Below are positions 45,132 to 53,136 of a DNA stretch of 64,000 bases, in pieces; the first letter of the stretch is position 1, and each line of letters begins with the position of its first letter. The notes under the pieces were generated by a model. That model saw only the letters and a program-made list of their open reading frames with translations, had not been told where the DNA came from and made no database searches. Made by a program: the position numbers and the translations under genes. This DNA comes from JANWJE01 sp044326545 (GTDB taxonomy: Bacteria > Chlamydiota > Chlamydiia > Chlamydiales > Parachlamydiaceae): the NCBI GenBank assembly GCA_044326545.1, contig JBIRBM010000005.1, forward strand, positions 1 through 64,000, written 5' to 3'.

Positions 45132-45746
45132 ATGAGTCCATTAAAAAATTTGAATACAACAGGTAGTCGCTGGGAAGGATATGTTGATGATGTGATGACA
45201 AAGCTTGAACGCTACTCAACCGATTTTTCCAAATATGCTAAGTCAGAAGAGGGAAAAAAGTTGATTGCTCAAGTTCAGATCATTTCAACGCTTGCTTCAG
45301 CTGCTATTTTGGCTTTTGCATCACCCTTAGTAGTCGGGATCTCGACATTAGCCGGAGTTGTTGTTAAGACATTTTCTCCTGAACAGGTGGAAAATATTAG
45401 TGATAGTCTGGGGGACATTTCCTCTAATCTTCCGGGTGGTGTGAAAATGCTGGCTGCTGTCATTGCTGTGACCTATGCGCCTATTTTATTCCCGACGACG
45501 GCCGGACTCTATTTTGGTTTAACATTGATTCCTACACCTGATCCCAAAGAAGTTGTGGGGGTGTTAGATCATGTTGCCGGTCAAGTCAAGGGTTCGCCGC
45601 CAATTTCATCATGGAATCAATCAGTTCTGAAAGAGAAAGAAGAGGAATCAACATTGTCTGCTCGTCAGATCTTTGTCCGTTCCACACAGCCGCCATTACC
45701 TCCCCCAGCTAAACAAAATTCGTTGTTGACTGAGGAATTTTATTAA
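45132..45746 (+). CDS. Bilobed hydrophobic protein, candidate inclusion membrane protein
   Basis: The 204-residue protein has two long hydrophobic regions, about residues 52-78 (TLASAAILAFASPLVVGIS) and 108-135 (MLAAVIAVTYAPILFPTTAG), split by a 30-residue polar loop. The N-terminal 50 residues are polar and lack a signal peptide. The tail is proline-rich (QPPLPPPAK). Such a bilobed layout is the hallmark of chlamydial Inc proteins inserted into the vacuole membrane by type III secretion, but the layout alone is not proof. AGAGGAATTGT is its ribosome site. A terminator hairpin follows. Confidence 0.6.
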   Translation: MSPLKNLNTTGSRWEGYVDDVMTKLERYSTDFSKYAKSEEGKKLIAQVQIISTLASAAILAFASPLVVGISTLAGVVVKTFSPEQVENISDSLGDISSNLPGGVKMLAAVIAVTYAPILFPTTAGLYFGLTLIPTPDPKEVVGVLDHVAGQVKGSPPISSWNQSVLKEKEEESTLSARQIFVRSTQPPLPPPAKQNSLLTEEFY

Positions 45747-45797
45747 CATAAGATTCATCGGTTTATCTTTTGGACGTCATATGATGTCCAATAGGAG

Positions 45798-45834
45798 ACC
45801 TGTCTTCAAAATTGTTTTGAAGGCAGGTTCTTAA
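45798..45834 (+). terminator. Hairpin after the 45132 gene
   Basis: ACCTGTCTTCAAAA (45798-45811) pairs with TTTTGAAGGCAGGT (45815-45828) with one mismatch, followed by TCTT. A second perfect palindrome (GGACGTCATATGATGTCC) lies about 20 bases before it. Confidence 0.7.
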
Positions 45835-45881
45835 CTCACCTTCAGTCTAAATCGCACTCGCGGTGCGTCAGGTGAGTCTTT
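45831..45881. repeat. Family A element overlapping the plsX 3' end
   Basis: ACTCACCT and AGGTGAGT are the outer inverted ends, GCACTCGCGGTGC the inner stem. Read on the minus strand, it encodes the last 11 residues of PlsX (THLTHRECDLD) and its stop. A near relative without coding role lies at 63225-63272. Confidence 0.8.
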
Positions 45882-46870
45882 AATTGGCTCTTCATTTTAT
45901 CAATAAAATGATTTTCTACCAGACGAATCGCTCCTTCTATTCCTTTCAAAAGTCCTTGATGCGAGGATTGACCGTGACATTTCACGACGATACAATCAAT
46001 CCCGCAAAGAATGGCTCCGCTGTATTCTTCGTAGTCAAAACGAGAGGTAAGATGATTGAGAATAGACAAGCGCTTATCGGGTGTTGTTTGTTGAAGGATA
46101 TGATCCAGTTGATTGAGAAAGAAAGAAGAAATTCCTTCAGATGTTTTAAGTAAAACATTTCCTGTAAATCCGTCAGTGACAAGAACGTCAATCTTTCCAT
46201 TGAAAACGTCTCTTGCCTCAACATTTCCTGTGAATATGCTCGGCTGTTTTTTTTCTATCGTTTTCAGGATTTGATACGCTTCACGTAACTCCGACGTCCC
46301 TTTTTTAGATTCAACCCCAATATTTAGAAGGCCGACACAGGGTTTTTCAATTTTGTTCCAGCTCGTTTGGTAAGCAACTCCCAATTGTGCAAATTCGACG
46401 AGATGGCGAGCTTTGCACGAGACATTTCCTCCTACATCGATGATCGCAACCTCTCCTGTTTTTGTTGGTAAAACAGCTAATAAGGCGGGGCGCTTGATAT
46501 TGGCTAAAAGAGGAAGGTGAATCGTTGCTCCGACGATTAAGGCTCCTGTATTACCTGCCGAAACAAAGGCATCTAAATCGCGTTTCTTTAAAAATTTCAA
46601 GCCTAAAATTAACGAAGAATCTTTTTTTTCGCGAATCGCGATGAGGGGATCGTCTTGCATGTCAATGACGTTAGATGCAATTTGAAATTCAATTGGAAGA
46701 TGCTCAAAAGAGGCCTTTAAGATCTGCTGCAAGAGAATTTCATCAAGAGCTTGTTGTGTTAAAAATACAACAAAGGTGATATGAGTCAATTTCTTTGCAG
46801 CTTGTTCTACAGCTGTAAATAGGCTGGTTGGAGAGACGTCGCTCCCCATAAGATCGATGCCAATGCGCAA
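45842..46870 (-). CDS. plsX: Phosphate acyltransferase PlsX
   Basis: The 342-residue soluble enzyme makes acyl-phosphate from acyl-ACP for phospholipid synthesis. It has IGIDLMGSDVSP at the start, AFVSAGNTGALIVGATI, ALLAVLPT, VAIIDVGGNV, VGLLNIGVESKKG, and TGNVEARDVFNGKIDVLVTDGFTGNVLLKTSEG. Upstream on the same strand are rpmF and yceD, the usual bacterial order, but 343 bases with two palindromes now separate rpmF and plsX. The last 11 residues come from a family A repeat and do not look native. Confidence 0.94.
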   Translation of the reverse strand: MRIGIDLMGSDVSPTSLFTAVEQAAKKLTHITFVVFLTQQALDEILLQQILKASFEHLPIEFQIASNVIDMQDDPLIAIREKKDSSLILGLKFLKKRDLDAFVSAGNTGALIVGATIHLPLLANIKRPALLAVLPTKTGEVAIIDVGGNVSCKARHLVEFAQLGVAYQTSWNKIEKPCVGLLNIGVESKKGTSELREAYQILKTIEKKQPSIFTGNVEARDVFNGKIDVLVTDGFTGNVLLKTSEGISSFFLNQLDHILQQTTPDKRLSILNHLTSRFDYEEYSGAILCGIDCIVVKCHGQSSHQGLLKGIEGAIRLVENHFIDKMKSQLKTHLTHRECDLD

Positions 46871-46903
46871 GCGGGGGACTCCTTGTGATCAATGGATTTA
46901 TGT

Positions 46904-47177
46904 GCTGTGAGATGTTGAAATGTTGCGTTTGATGGCTGAGCAGTCAGTCGATTATTAAATCGCGATAGCTTTTGTGTCGCTCAAAACGCAACATTTCAAC
47001 ACTTCACATTGTCATGAACCCACTTAAGAACCTGTTTAAAATATTCGATCTGATAATTTGTGTGCTAAAATTTGCGATAAACCGGTAAAATTTTTTTGCA
47101 ATCTTAAAAACTTTGCCGGTTCATCGTGTGTTTATAGCAATAAAGCACTCTGATGATAGATTTTAAACAGGCTCTAA
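46904..47177. repeat. Two palindromic elements between rpmF and plsX
   Basis: Element F: GTTGAAATGTTGCGTTT (from 46914) and AAACGCAACATTTCAAC (to 47000) are inverted copies around an AT-rich core. Next to it, a family B element spans 47024-47177 with ends TTAAGAACCTGTTTAAAAT and TTTTAAACAGGCTCTAA and inner AAACCGG ... CCGGTTCAT. Both lie inside an otherwise conserved operon and may separate plsX expression from rpmF. Confidence 0.8.
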
Positions 47178-47213
47178 CATAAATGGCATGCGTGAATTTG
47201 AGAAAAACAAGCG

Positions 47214-47396
47214 TTATGCAGAAGTTTGTTCTGTAGAGGCTTTTTCTCCGTAAACTCCACAAGCTTGACAGCTAAAGTGGGGGCGGCGTGGGGCTCCACA
47301 GCTGGTACAGGTGGACAAATGTTTTGGTGTTTTTGCATGGTGGGCACGTTTTGAATTTTTACGTGCATTCGACATGCGATTACGTGGTACTGCCAT
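47214..47396 (-). CDS. rpmF: Ribosomal protein L32
   Basis: The 60-residue protein has the L32 start MAVPRNRMSNARKNSKRAHH and the zinc ribbon made of CTSC and CQAC. It is a component of the 50S subunit. It follows the yceD-like gene by 30 bases, as in most bacteria, and carries a Shine-Dalgarno (GAGGAGAATGAATC) before its ATG. Confidence 0.96.
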   Translation of the reverse strand: MAVPRNRMSNARKNSKRAHHAKTPKHLSTCTSCGAPRRPHFSCQACGVYGEKASTEQTSA

Positions 47397-47426
47397 GATT
47401 CATTCTCCTCATCTCATCATTAATAA

Positions 47427-47897
47427 TTACTTCCAATCCAAATCGGCAAAGGGATGATATCCCTCTTCATCAGATGGGGGATTGGAAGGCTCTTTTAGAT
47501 ATTTTTGATATTCTTGGCGTTTGGGGCATTGTCCTTCATGACATTCAATGAAAGGAGGAATCTCAAGGAGAATTGTTTCTCTTAAAAGATTCTTGAAATT
47601 ATAAACGCCTGTCTTGATTTCTGAAACAGGTTCGCTATAATAAAAATCACAAATGTCTATCAGGGTTTTGACCGGTTCATTGCAGATTGAACAGGGCATA
47701 ATGGCTTCTGCACGGGTGTTCCATTTTAAAACCAATTCATGTTCAGCTAAATAAGCAACGCCTTCTAATTCAACAGGTTTTTCAAAAATTAGATCCGGTT
47801 CTTGGACATCAAGGAAGCTAGGGTCTAATTTCTCATTGATTTGCTCTTCCCGGCCATCTCGTAATTGTTCAATATAGATTTTAAAAAAATCATCCAT
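47427..47897 (-). CDS. yceD: DUF177/YceD family protein
   Basis: The 156-residue protein has the DUF177 layout: an acidic N-terminal beta part with VAYLAEHELVLKWNTRAEAIMPCSICNEPV (shown as two Cys, CSIC) and the C-terminal YNFKNLLRETILLEIPPFIECHEGQCP with its Cys. These are upstream partners of rpmF almost everywhere and in E. coli affect 23S rRNA processing. The Cys pairs suggest metal binding. Confidence 0.88.
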   Translation of the reverse strand: MDDFFKIYIEQLRDGREEQINEKLDPSFLDVQEPDLIFEKPVELEGVAYLAEHELVLKWNTRAEAIMPCSICNEPVKTLIDICDFYYSEPVSEIKTGVYNFKNLLRETILLEIPPFIECHEGQCPKRQEYQKYLKEPSNPPSDEEGYHPFADLDWK

Positions 47898-48802
47898 GCT
47901 TTGTCCGTATGAGGGGGATAAAAATCACGTAAAGATGCTCATTCTATGAGATCACATCTTTTTTTACCAACACTTTCTTAAGTCTTTTCACGACTTCTCT
48001 TGCAACTCACAGCAAGAGTGCGATATCGGGTAAAATTGTTGAGCTTTTGTCGCTTACGATGGTTGCGTTGCAGGACCTTTTAGGAACGCCTAAAGAGCAA
48101 AAACAACAAGAATCAGGTTTTTACTGGAAAAGAACCCTTAAATTTCTTACACTCCAATTTAAACGTGCCTTTAGCTTAGCGAGGTACGTCTGGTGAGTAG
48201 GTAATGGCTTGTTTGAAGATGTTGTCATCCGTAGATTCCGGATATCTCAGATAGTTCCGGAGTCTACGGATGCTTACATCATGCTAGAGAGATTTTGACA
48301 TCAAGAGACTCTCTAAGAACCTGTTCAGAATCTTTGATCCAATGATTCTAAACAGGTTCTAAAAAATAAAAGATATAAATCAAAGACGCAACTCGTCAAT
48401 TATACAATGAAAGAGTCTTGTCTGAACTCGATGATCCTGATTAGAGTCTGATTAGAAGCTCTAAGGGAGTCCTCCATCTCAAAAAAAGAGGAGGCAGTGT
48501 TGAACATAAGATGATCTAGGTCATGTTTGGTAAACTTTAGAGAGTATCTGAAATATGTGATCAGGCTGCTTTGCTGCTATAACAGCCTATCAAAGAAGCG
48601 AAAATTTTCTGCGATATGGGGAGATATTGGGAAAGATTTTTGTCTCTTGATAGCTGATGTTAGTCAACAATCATCCGGTCGATGTTTTGTAAACACTTTT
48701 TTAGTGTCTTCCGATTGAGGAATGATCAATAGACTCAATCTGGGGTTAGATCCTTGTTTGACGAGTGTGTGTTTTTCGTTCAGAGATTGAAAAGGTGACG
48801 AA
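47898..48802. other. 905-base spacer packed with palindromes
   Basis: No gene is supported. In order: family A fragments near 48000-48035 and 48160-48200; a stem CATCCGTAGATTCCGGA / TCCGGAGTCTACGGATG (48226-48242 and 48256-48272, one mismatch); a 48-base family B mini element (48313-48361, CCTGTTCAGAATC ... GATTCTAAACAGG); and a family D element from about 48530, whose GATCAGGCTGCTTTGCTGCT (48559) recurs exactly at 63432. The RNase G promoter must lie in the last part; AAAGGTGACGAA precedes its ATG. Confidence 0.7.
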
Positions 48803-50341
48803 ATGCACGAAATTTTACTTAATATTGAATCTAAAGAAATGCGCTATGCTCTTTTAAAGAATGGCGAGCTGTGCGACCTCATTATTGAACGCAAAAAAGA
48901 AAGGCAGTTAACAGGTAACATATACCGAGGAAAAGTCAAAAATATTCTCCACAATATCCAGTCGGCTTTTATTGATATCAGTGAGGGAGAAAATGGATTT
49001 ATCCATATTTCAGACATTATTGAAAACACCAAAAAGTTTGAACAATTATTTGAAATGGACTTTGATCTCAATTATGAAATCAAAGCTGTCAATGGTAAAG
49101 AACAGCAAAATGTGGCCATTGAGCAAATCATGAAACCTGATCAGCCTGTGCTCGTTCAAGTTGTAAAAGAGCCAATTGGGTCAAAAGGGGCTCGCCTCAC
49201 TTCTAACGTTTCCATTGCAGGGCGCTATCTGGTTTTACTTCCCAATTCATCCCACAGGGGTGTGTCGCGCAAAATTGAAGATCGCACTGCAAGGGAGCGT
49301 CTCAAAAGACTGATTCGCGCGTTTGAAATGCCGCAAGATATGGGATTGATTTGCCGAACTGCCAGTGCCACTGCCACAGCGGAAATGTTGATTGGAGAAG
49401 CTCATGATCTTTTGAATAATTGGCAAAATATCATGGAAAATTTTCAGAAAGCATCAGAGCCAACCCTTTTATACGCAGAATCTGATTTGATCAAACGCGC
49501 TGTTTTGACCGCCATCGATAAACATTATGATCGGATTTTAGTTGATGACTACGCAACTTATCAAACGTGCAAGCGTCTGTATAGTCGCTATGCAGGGGAG
49601 CACCCTTTACGAATTGAATACTATCGTGATAAAACGCCGATGTTCGAGCGTTTCAATGTTGAGAGGGAAATCGATAAAACACTACGCCGAAAAATTTGGC
49701 TTCCAAGCGGAGGTTATCTTTTCTTTGATCGAACAGAAGCGATGTATACAATTGATGTCAACTCGGGAAGAAGTAATACAAATAAAACGGATGTAGAAGA
49801 ATCTTTGTTGCGGATCAATATAGAAGCTGCTGAGGAGATAGCCAGACAGCTTCGTTTACGCAATATTGGTGGATTAATTATTTGCGATTTTATTGATATG
49901 CGTTTGCGCAAAAATCAACGGCGCCTGCTTGAACGTTTAAAAGACTGTATGAAGGAAGATTCCGCTAAATGTACGATACTGGGAATGAGCGAATTTGGTC
50001 TTGTTGAAATGACCAGGCAGCGTAATCGAGGCTCTTTAATGCAAACGATTTTTACTTTTTGTCCTTATTGTTCAGGTAGCGGAATGGTAAAATCAAATGA
50101 AAGTGTTTCAATTGAAATTGAGAGAGCGTTAAAGAAAATTATTGCATCTCAGGAGCAATTTTCAATCAAATTGGTGACCCATCCTCAAGTTGATCAATAC
50201 TTAAACGTGGTCGATAAGCCTTATTTTCTTAAATTAGTGAGTGAACATAATGCTCATTTAAGTTTTCAGACCGATGATTGCTTGCATCTTAACGAATGGT
50301 ATTATTATTCCACCGTGACGAATAAGCGCATTGAGGTCTAA
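48803..50341 (+). CDS. rng: Ribonuclease G/E family endoribonuclease
   Basis: The 512-residue enzyme processes rRNA and mRNA. It has an N-terminal S1 domain (YRGKVKNILHNIQSAFIDIS, GFIHISDI), the RNase H-like and catalytic core with magnesium-binding Asp in TIDVNSGR and GLIICDFIDMR, and the zinc link CPYCSGSG. It lacks the long C-terminal scaffold of RNase E, so it is the RNase G (CafA) type. The plsB-like gene begins at its stop; the order rng-plsB also occurs, as I recall, in Chlamydia trachomatis (CT808-CT807). Confidence 0.94.
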   Translation: MHEILLNIESKEMRYALLKNGELCDLIIERKKERQLTGNIYRGKVKNILHNIQSAFIDISEGENGFIHISDIIENTKKFEQLFEMDFDLNYEIKAVNGKEQQNVAIEQIMKPDQPVLVQVVKEPIGSKGARLTSNVSIAGRYLVLLPNSSHRGVSRKIEDRTARERLKRLIRAFEMPQDMGLICRTASATATAEMLIGEAHDLLNNWQNIMENFQKASEPTLLYAESDLIKRAVLTAIDKHYDRILVDDYATYQTCKRLYSRYAGEHPLRIEYYRDKTPMFERFNVEREIDKTLRRKIWLPSGGYLFFDRTEAMYTIDVNSGRSNTNKTDVEESLLRINIEAAEEIARQLRLRNIGGLIICDFIDMRLRKNQRRLLERLKDCMKEDSAKCTILGMSEFGLVEMTRQRNRGSLMQTIFTFCPYCSGSGMVKSNESVSIEIERALKKIIASQEQFSIKLVTHPQVDQYLNVVDKPYFLKLVSEHNAHLSFQTDDCLHLNEWYYYSTVTNKRIEV

Positions 50342-50342
50342 T

Positions 50343-51338
50343 GTGAGTGACTTGCTTTTGCAGTTAAATCGCTATTTAGAAAATGGGAGAATCGATGCAA
50401 AGCTTTTTCATGTCATGGAGAGCTTTTATGAAAGCTATTTGATTGCTTTGGCCCATTTGCCTTCTCGTGAAAAGTGTCAAGAAATGTTTAAGATTCTCAT
50501 GGAGCTTGTTGTCGAGCAAGTGCGCCACCCCTATCAATTTTCTGTTTTTCATCGAAGTCTTAGAGTCCCTTTTGATTATTATCAATTTGGCCTTGATTTC
50601 ATTCGTCCTTTTGTTGATTTTAATCGCTCTCAAATTTTTGGATTGGATCAACTTGAATTGATTCGGGGGCAGCTCAAAAGAGGCGATAATGTGATTTTAC
50701 TTTCCAACCATCAAACAGAGCCCGATCCTCAAATCATCAGTTTATTATTAGAAAAAAGCGATCCGGAATTAGCAAGAGAGATGATTTTTGTTGCGGGGCA
50801 TCGCGTGACAACCGATCCTTTGGCTATTCCCATGAGTTTAGGACGAAATCTTCTTTGCATTTATTCGAAGAAGCATGTCTCTTATTCTCCTGATAAAAAA
50901 GAAGAAAAAATTTTACATAATCAGCGCACTCTTAAGCAAATGCAAGAGCTATTGAATCAGGGAGGATATTGCATTTATGTTGCTCCAAGCGGAGGAAGGG
51001 ATCGCCGAGATCTTGTAACCGGAGATGTTCAAGTGGCACCTTTTGACCCTCAAAGCATTGAACTTTTTTGGCTTTTGGGGAGGCAGGCAAAGCATCCGGT
51101 TCATTTTTATCCTTTAGCTCTACGAACCTATGATTTAATGCCTCCTCCAAAGCTTGTCGAAAAAGATTTAGGAGAGAGGCGGCTGATTAATTTCACCCCT
51201 GTCTATCTTGCTTTTTGCGATGAAGTACAGATGAAAAACTTTGCGGGAAGCGAAGGGTTAGATAAAAAATCAAAGCAAAATAAGCGTGCTGAATATATTT
51301 GGAAGCAGGTGTGTAAGAAATATGACGCTTTTCCTTAA
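50343..51338 (+). CDS. plsB: Glycerol-3-phosphate acyltransferase, plant-plastid-like
   Basis: Translation most likely begins at the GTG at 50343, with GAGG six bases upstream, overlapping the rng stop; this gives 331 residues. The soluble protein makes lysophosphatidate. It has the N-terminal helical part typical of plastid GPATs and the acyltransferase blocks LLSNHQTEPDPQ (His-x4-Asp), VAGHRVTTDPLAIPMSLGRN, and IYVAPSGGRDRRD. This plant-like type is known from chlamydiae. Together with PlsX at 45.8 kb it starts phospholipid synthesis. Confidence 0.92.
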   Translation: MSDLLLQLNRYLENGRIDAKLFHVMESFYESYLIALAHLPSREKCQEMFKILMELVVEQVRHPYQFSVFHRSLRVPFDYYQFGLDFIRPFVDFNRSQIFGLDQLELIRGQLKRGDNVILLSNHQTEPDPQIISLLLEKSDPELAREMIFVAGHRVTTDPLAIPMSLGRNLLCIYSKKHVSYSPDKKEEKILHNQRTLKQMQELLNQGGYCIYVAPSGGRDRRDLVTGDVQVAPFDPQSIELFWLLGRQAKHPVHFYPLALRTYDLMPPPKLVEKDLGERRLINFTPVYLAFCDEVQMKNFAGSEGLDKKSKQNKRAEYIWKQVCKKYDAFP

Positions 51339-51403
51339 ATATATTGAACATTTTTTTTCTTATTGGTATACAAAAAAAAGTAACCTAAATTTGGAGATAG
51401 CTT

Positions 51404-51787
51404 ATGAAAATATTGACAGCTTTAACATCTTGTTTGTTGATCCCTCTATCTAGCTTGTTTGCAAGTGTATCCGGAACGTATCATGTCCATGGAGGAAATC
51501 CTTCAGAGGGAACGTCTTATACGGGAGTCCTTGTCATTGAAAAAGACGATGAAATCTTCCATGCTACTTGGCAACTAAGCGATGGCTCAAGTACAGGAAT
51601 TGGTGTTAAAAAAGATGATCATCTGGCGATCAATTTTCTGGGGGTCGATGCTAATAATGAACCAATTTTGGGAGTTCAACTTTACAAGATTTATGAACAT
51701 GGTTTAGAAGGTCCTTGGGCTATCAGTGGTCAAACCACGAAAGGCGTTGAGATAGCAAAAAAAGAAAAATCATCAAGTTGCCGATAA
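51404..51787 (+). CDS. Small secreted protein of unknown function
   Basis: The 127-residue product begins with a signal peptide (KILTALTSCLLIPLSSLFA). The mature 106 residues are beta-rich and start VSGTYHVHGGNPSEGTSYTG, followed by a likely beta barrel (IFHATWQLSDGSSTGIG, GVQLYKIYEHGLEGPWAI). It ends in a lysine-rich tail. GGAG lies upstream. Fold unknown; it may reside in the periplasm or outside. A short family A hairpin follows its stop. Confidence 0.65.
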   Translation: MKILTALTSCLLIPLSSLFASVSGTYHVHGGNPSEGTSYTGVLVIEKDDEIFHATWQLSDGSSTGIGVKKDDHLAINFLGVDANNEPILGVQLYKIYEHGLEGPWAISGQTTKGVEIAKKEKSSSCR

Positions 51788-51817
51788 ATCGATTTTTTAT
51801 CCCCCATTTCGTTAATC

Positions 51818-51850
51818 ACTCACCTAACGCTCCTGGGGCGTAAGGTGAGT
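51818..51850. repeat. Minimal family A hairpin
   Basis: ACTCACCTAACGC (51818-51830) and GCGTAAGGTGAGT (51838-51850) are inverted with one mismatch around a 7-base loop. It is the smallest complete family A copy and may terminate the 51404 gene. Confidence 0.85.
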
Positions 51851-52011
51851 TAATCCACCTGTTCCATATCTCCGATATGGATGCTTTCCTGCTACACATG
51901 CGCGATACACTCACACAATTTTTCTCCGATAGTCTTTAATATTTCGGAGAATGTTGCGAGTCTATCTCGCATTTTTCCAAGCAAATCGAATCATCCAAGA
52001 GGAGAGGGCCA

Positions 52012-52410
52012 ATGTTTATCAGGACATTGTTTTATTTTGCAGTCTTGATGTCATCCATGGCTTTACCGCTTCACATATCGGGAATGCCCCGTGGTGAACA
52101 GGGTGAGTCCTTATTACCACCAAGTGAAGGCGGAACCTCCTGTGACAATTATAGAAAGGGATTGTCGGGGACCACAAGCGTTGCATTTGGAAATACGGTA
52201 GTTATCCCTCTATCGGTCTCTGATACGGTGATTCAAGTGAATGCAGCGGCTCATGTTCCTCAAACTGTTTTTGTGACTGTCAATCCCGCGACTGAAACGT
52301 CGGCTAGTTCGCCCGATTCCTATTGTGTTTATCAAGGAAACTGGACGGTTGCGGGTTCCCAGTTTTCCGGCACCTTATGCTTCGTAGATCTCTCTTCCCA
52401 AGCGGTGTAA
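52012..52410 (+). CDS. Small secreted protein of unknown function
   Basis: The 132-residue product has a signal peptide (FIRTLFYFAVLMSSMALPLHI). The mature part has two or three Cys (TSCDNY, SYCVYQ, TLCFVD) and alternating beta-type Thr/Val stretches (TTSVAFGNTVVIPLSVSDTV). AGAGGAGAGGGCCA precedes the ATG. It may belong to the cell envelope; Cys pairs suggest disulfides, as in chlamydial outer membrane proteins, but no family is recognised. The end overlaps nothing; a family B palindrome follows. Confidence 0.6.
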   Translation: MFIRTLFYFAVLMSSMALPLHISGMPRGEQGESLLPPSEGGTSCDNYRKGLSGTTSVAFGNTVVIPLSVSDTVIQVNAAAHVPQTVFVTVNPATETSASSPDSYCVYQGNWTVAGSQFSGTLCFVDLSSQAV

Positions 52411-52456
52411 GAAACACAAAAAACCCCATGGGATTGAACGGAGATAAGACTTGCTC

Positions 52457-52483
52457 TTAGAACCTGTTTAAAACAGGTTCTAA
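52457..52483. repeat. 27-base perfect palindrome (family B core)
   Basis: TTAGAACCTGTTT, one A, then AAACAGGTTCTAA: only the family B ends, fused head to head. It sits between converging genes and overlaps the stop of the acyltransferase gene, so it may terminate both. Confidence 0.85.
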
Positions 52484-53136
52484 GATAATTTTTCTTTAAG
52501 GATTCTTTTTACCTCTTCGATCTCAAGAGGAGGGGACTGGTCAAAATGGATGGGAGGGCCAAATGTCACATGTAGGGTCGAAAAAGGCTTGGGGAGACGG
52601 AGTTTGTCCCACGTGTTGAATTCCCAAAAATGATTGGCTTCCCAATTCACAGGAATAATATAGGCTTGCGTTTCTAAGGCTGCAACAGCTATTCCCGGTT
52701 TGATGTTATAGCATGGGCCTCGCGGACCGTCGGGAGTAATGACAACCACTTGTTTATGTTTTTTAATCCGATGAATGACTGTTTTTAGAGCTTGATGGCG
52801 TCCGTCATGAGGCACTCTGATTGTATGCCCATTTTTATGCGATTCGATGATGTTGCTTAAAATATCTCCATCGCGACTGGCGCTGACAAGGGCTGTGTAG
52901 CGATTTTTAGGGGCAAATGTTGAGAGAATAAAGAGCATGGGAGTCATGCGATTATGCCAGAGCATGAGAATACATCTCTGTTTTCCGGCAAGTTCAAGAA
53001 ACCGATGCAATCCTTCAATTTTGATACGACAGGTTTTCATCAAAAGATGCAAGAGGCAGTGGACGACCTTTGCAATCAAAAATGAACGAATTTTAAATAG
53101 TTTTTTTTTCCAGTCGCCTACGAACCCCTTTAACAT
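52480..53136 (-). CDS. DUF374 lysophospholipid acyltransferase-like protein
   Basis: The 218-residue protein has the DUF374 pattern: LMLWHNRMTPML with the acyltransferase His, SASRDGDILSNIIESHK, and VVVITPDGPRGPCYNIKPGIAVAALETQAYIIPVNWE. The family belongs to the LPLAT acyltransferases and often sits with lipid A or KDO genes. Here its start overlaps the lpxB stop by seven bases, so it is the last gene of a lipid A operon. It may add an acyl chain to a lipid A precursor, but this is inferred from position. Confidence 0.88.
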   Translation of the reverse strand: MLKGFVGDWKKKLFKIRSFLIAKVVHCLLHLLMKTCRIKIEGLHRFLELAGKQRCILMLWHNRMTPMLFILSTFAPKNRYTALVSASRDGDILSNIIESHKNGHTIRVPHDGRHQALKTVIHRIKKHKQVVVITPDGPRGPCYNIKPGIAVAALETQAYIIPVNWEANHFWEFNTWDKLRLPKPFSTLHVTFGPPIHFDQSPPLEIEEVKRILKEKLS

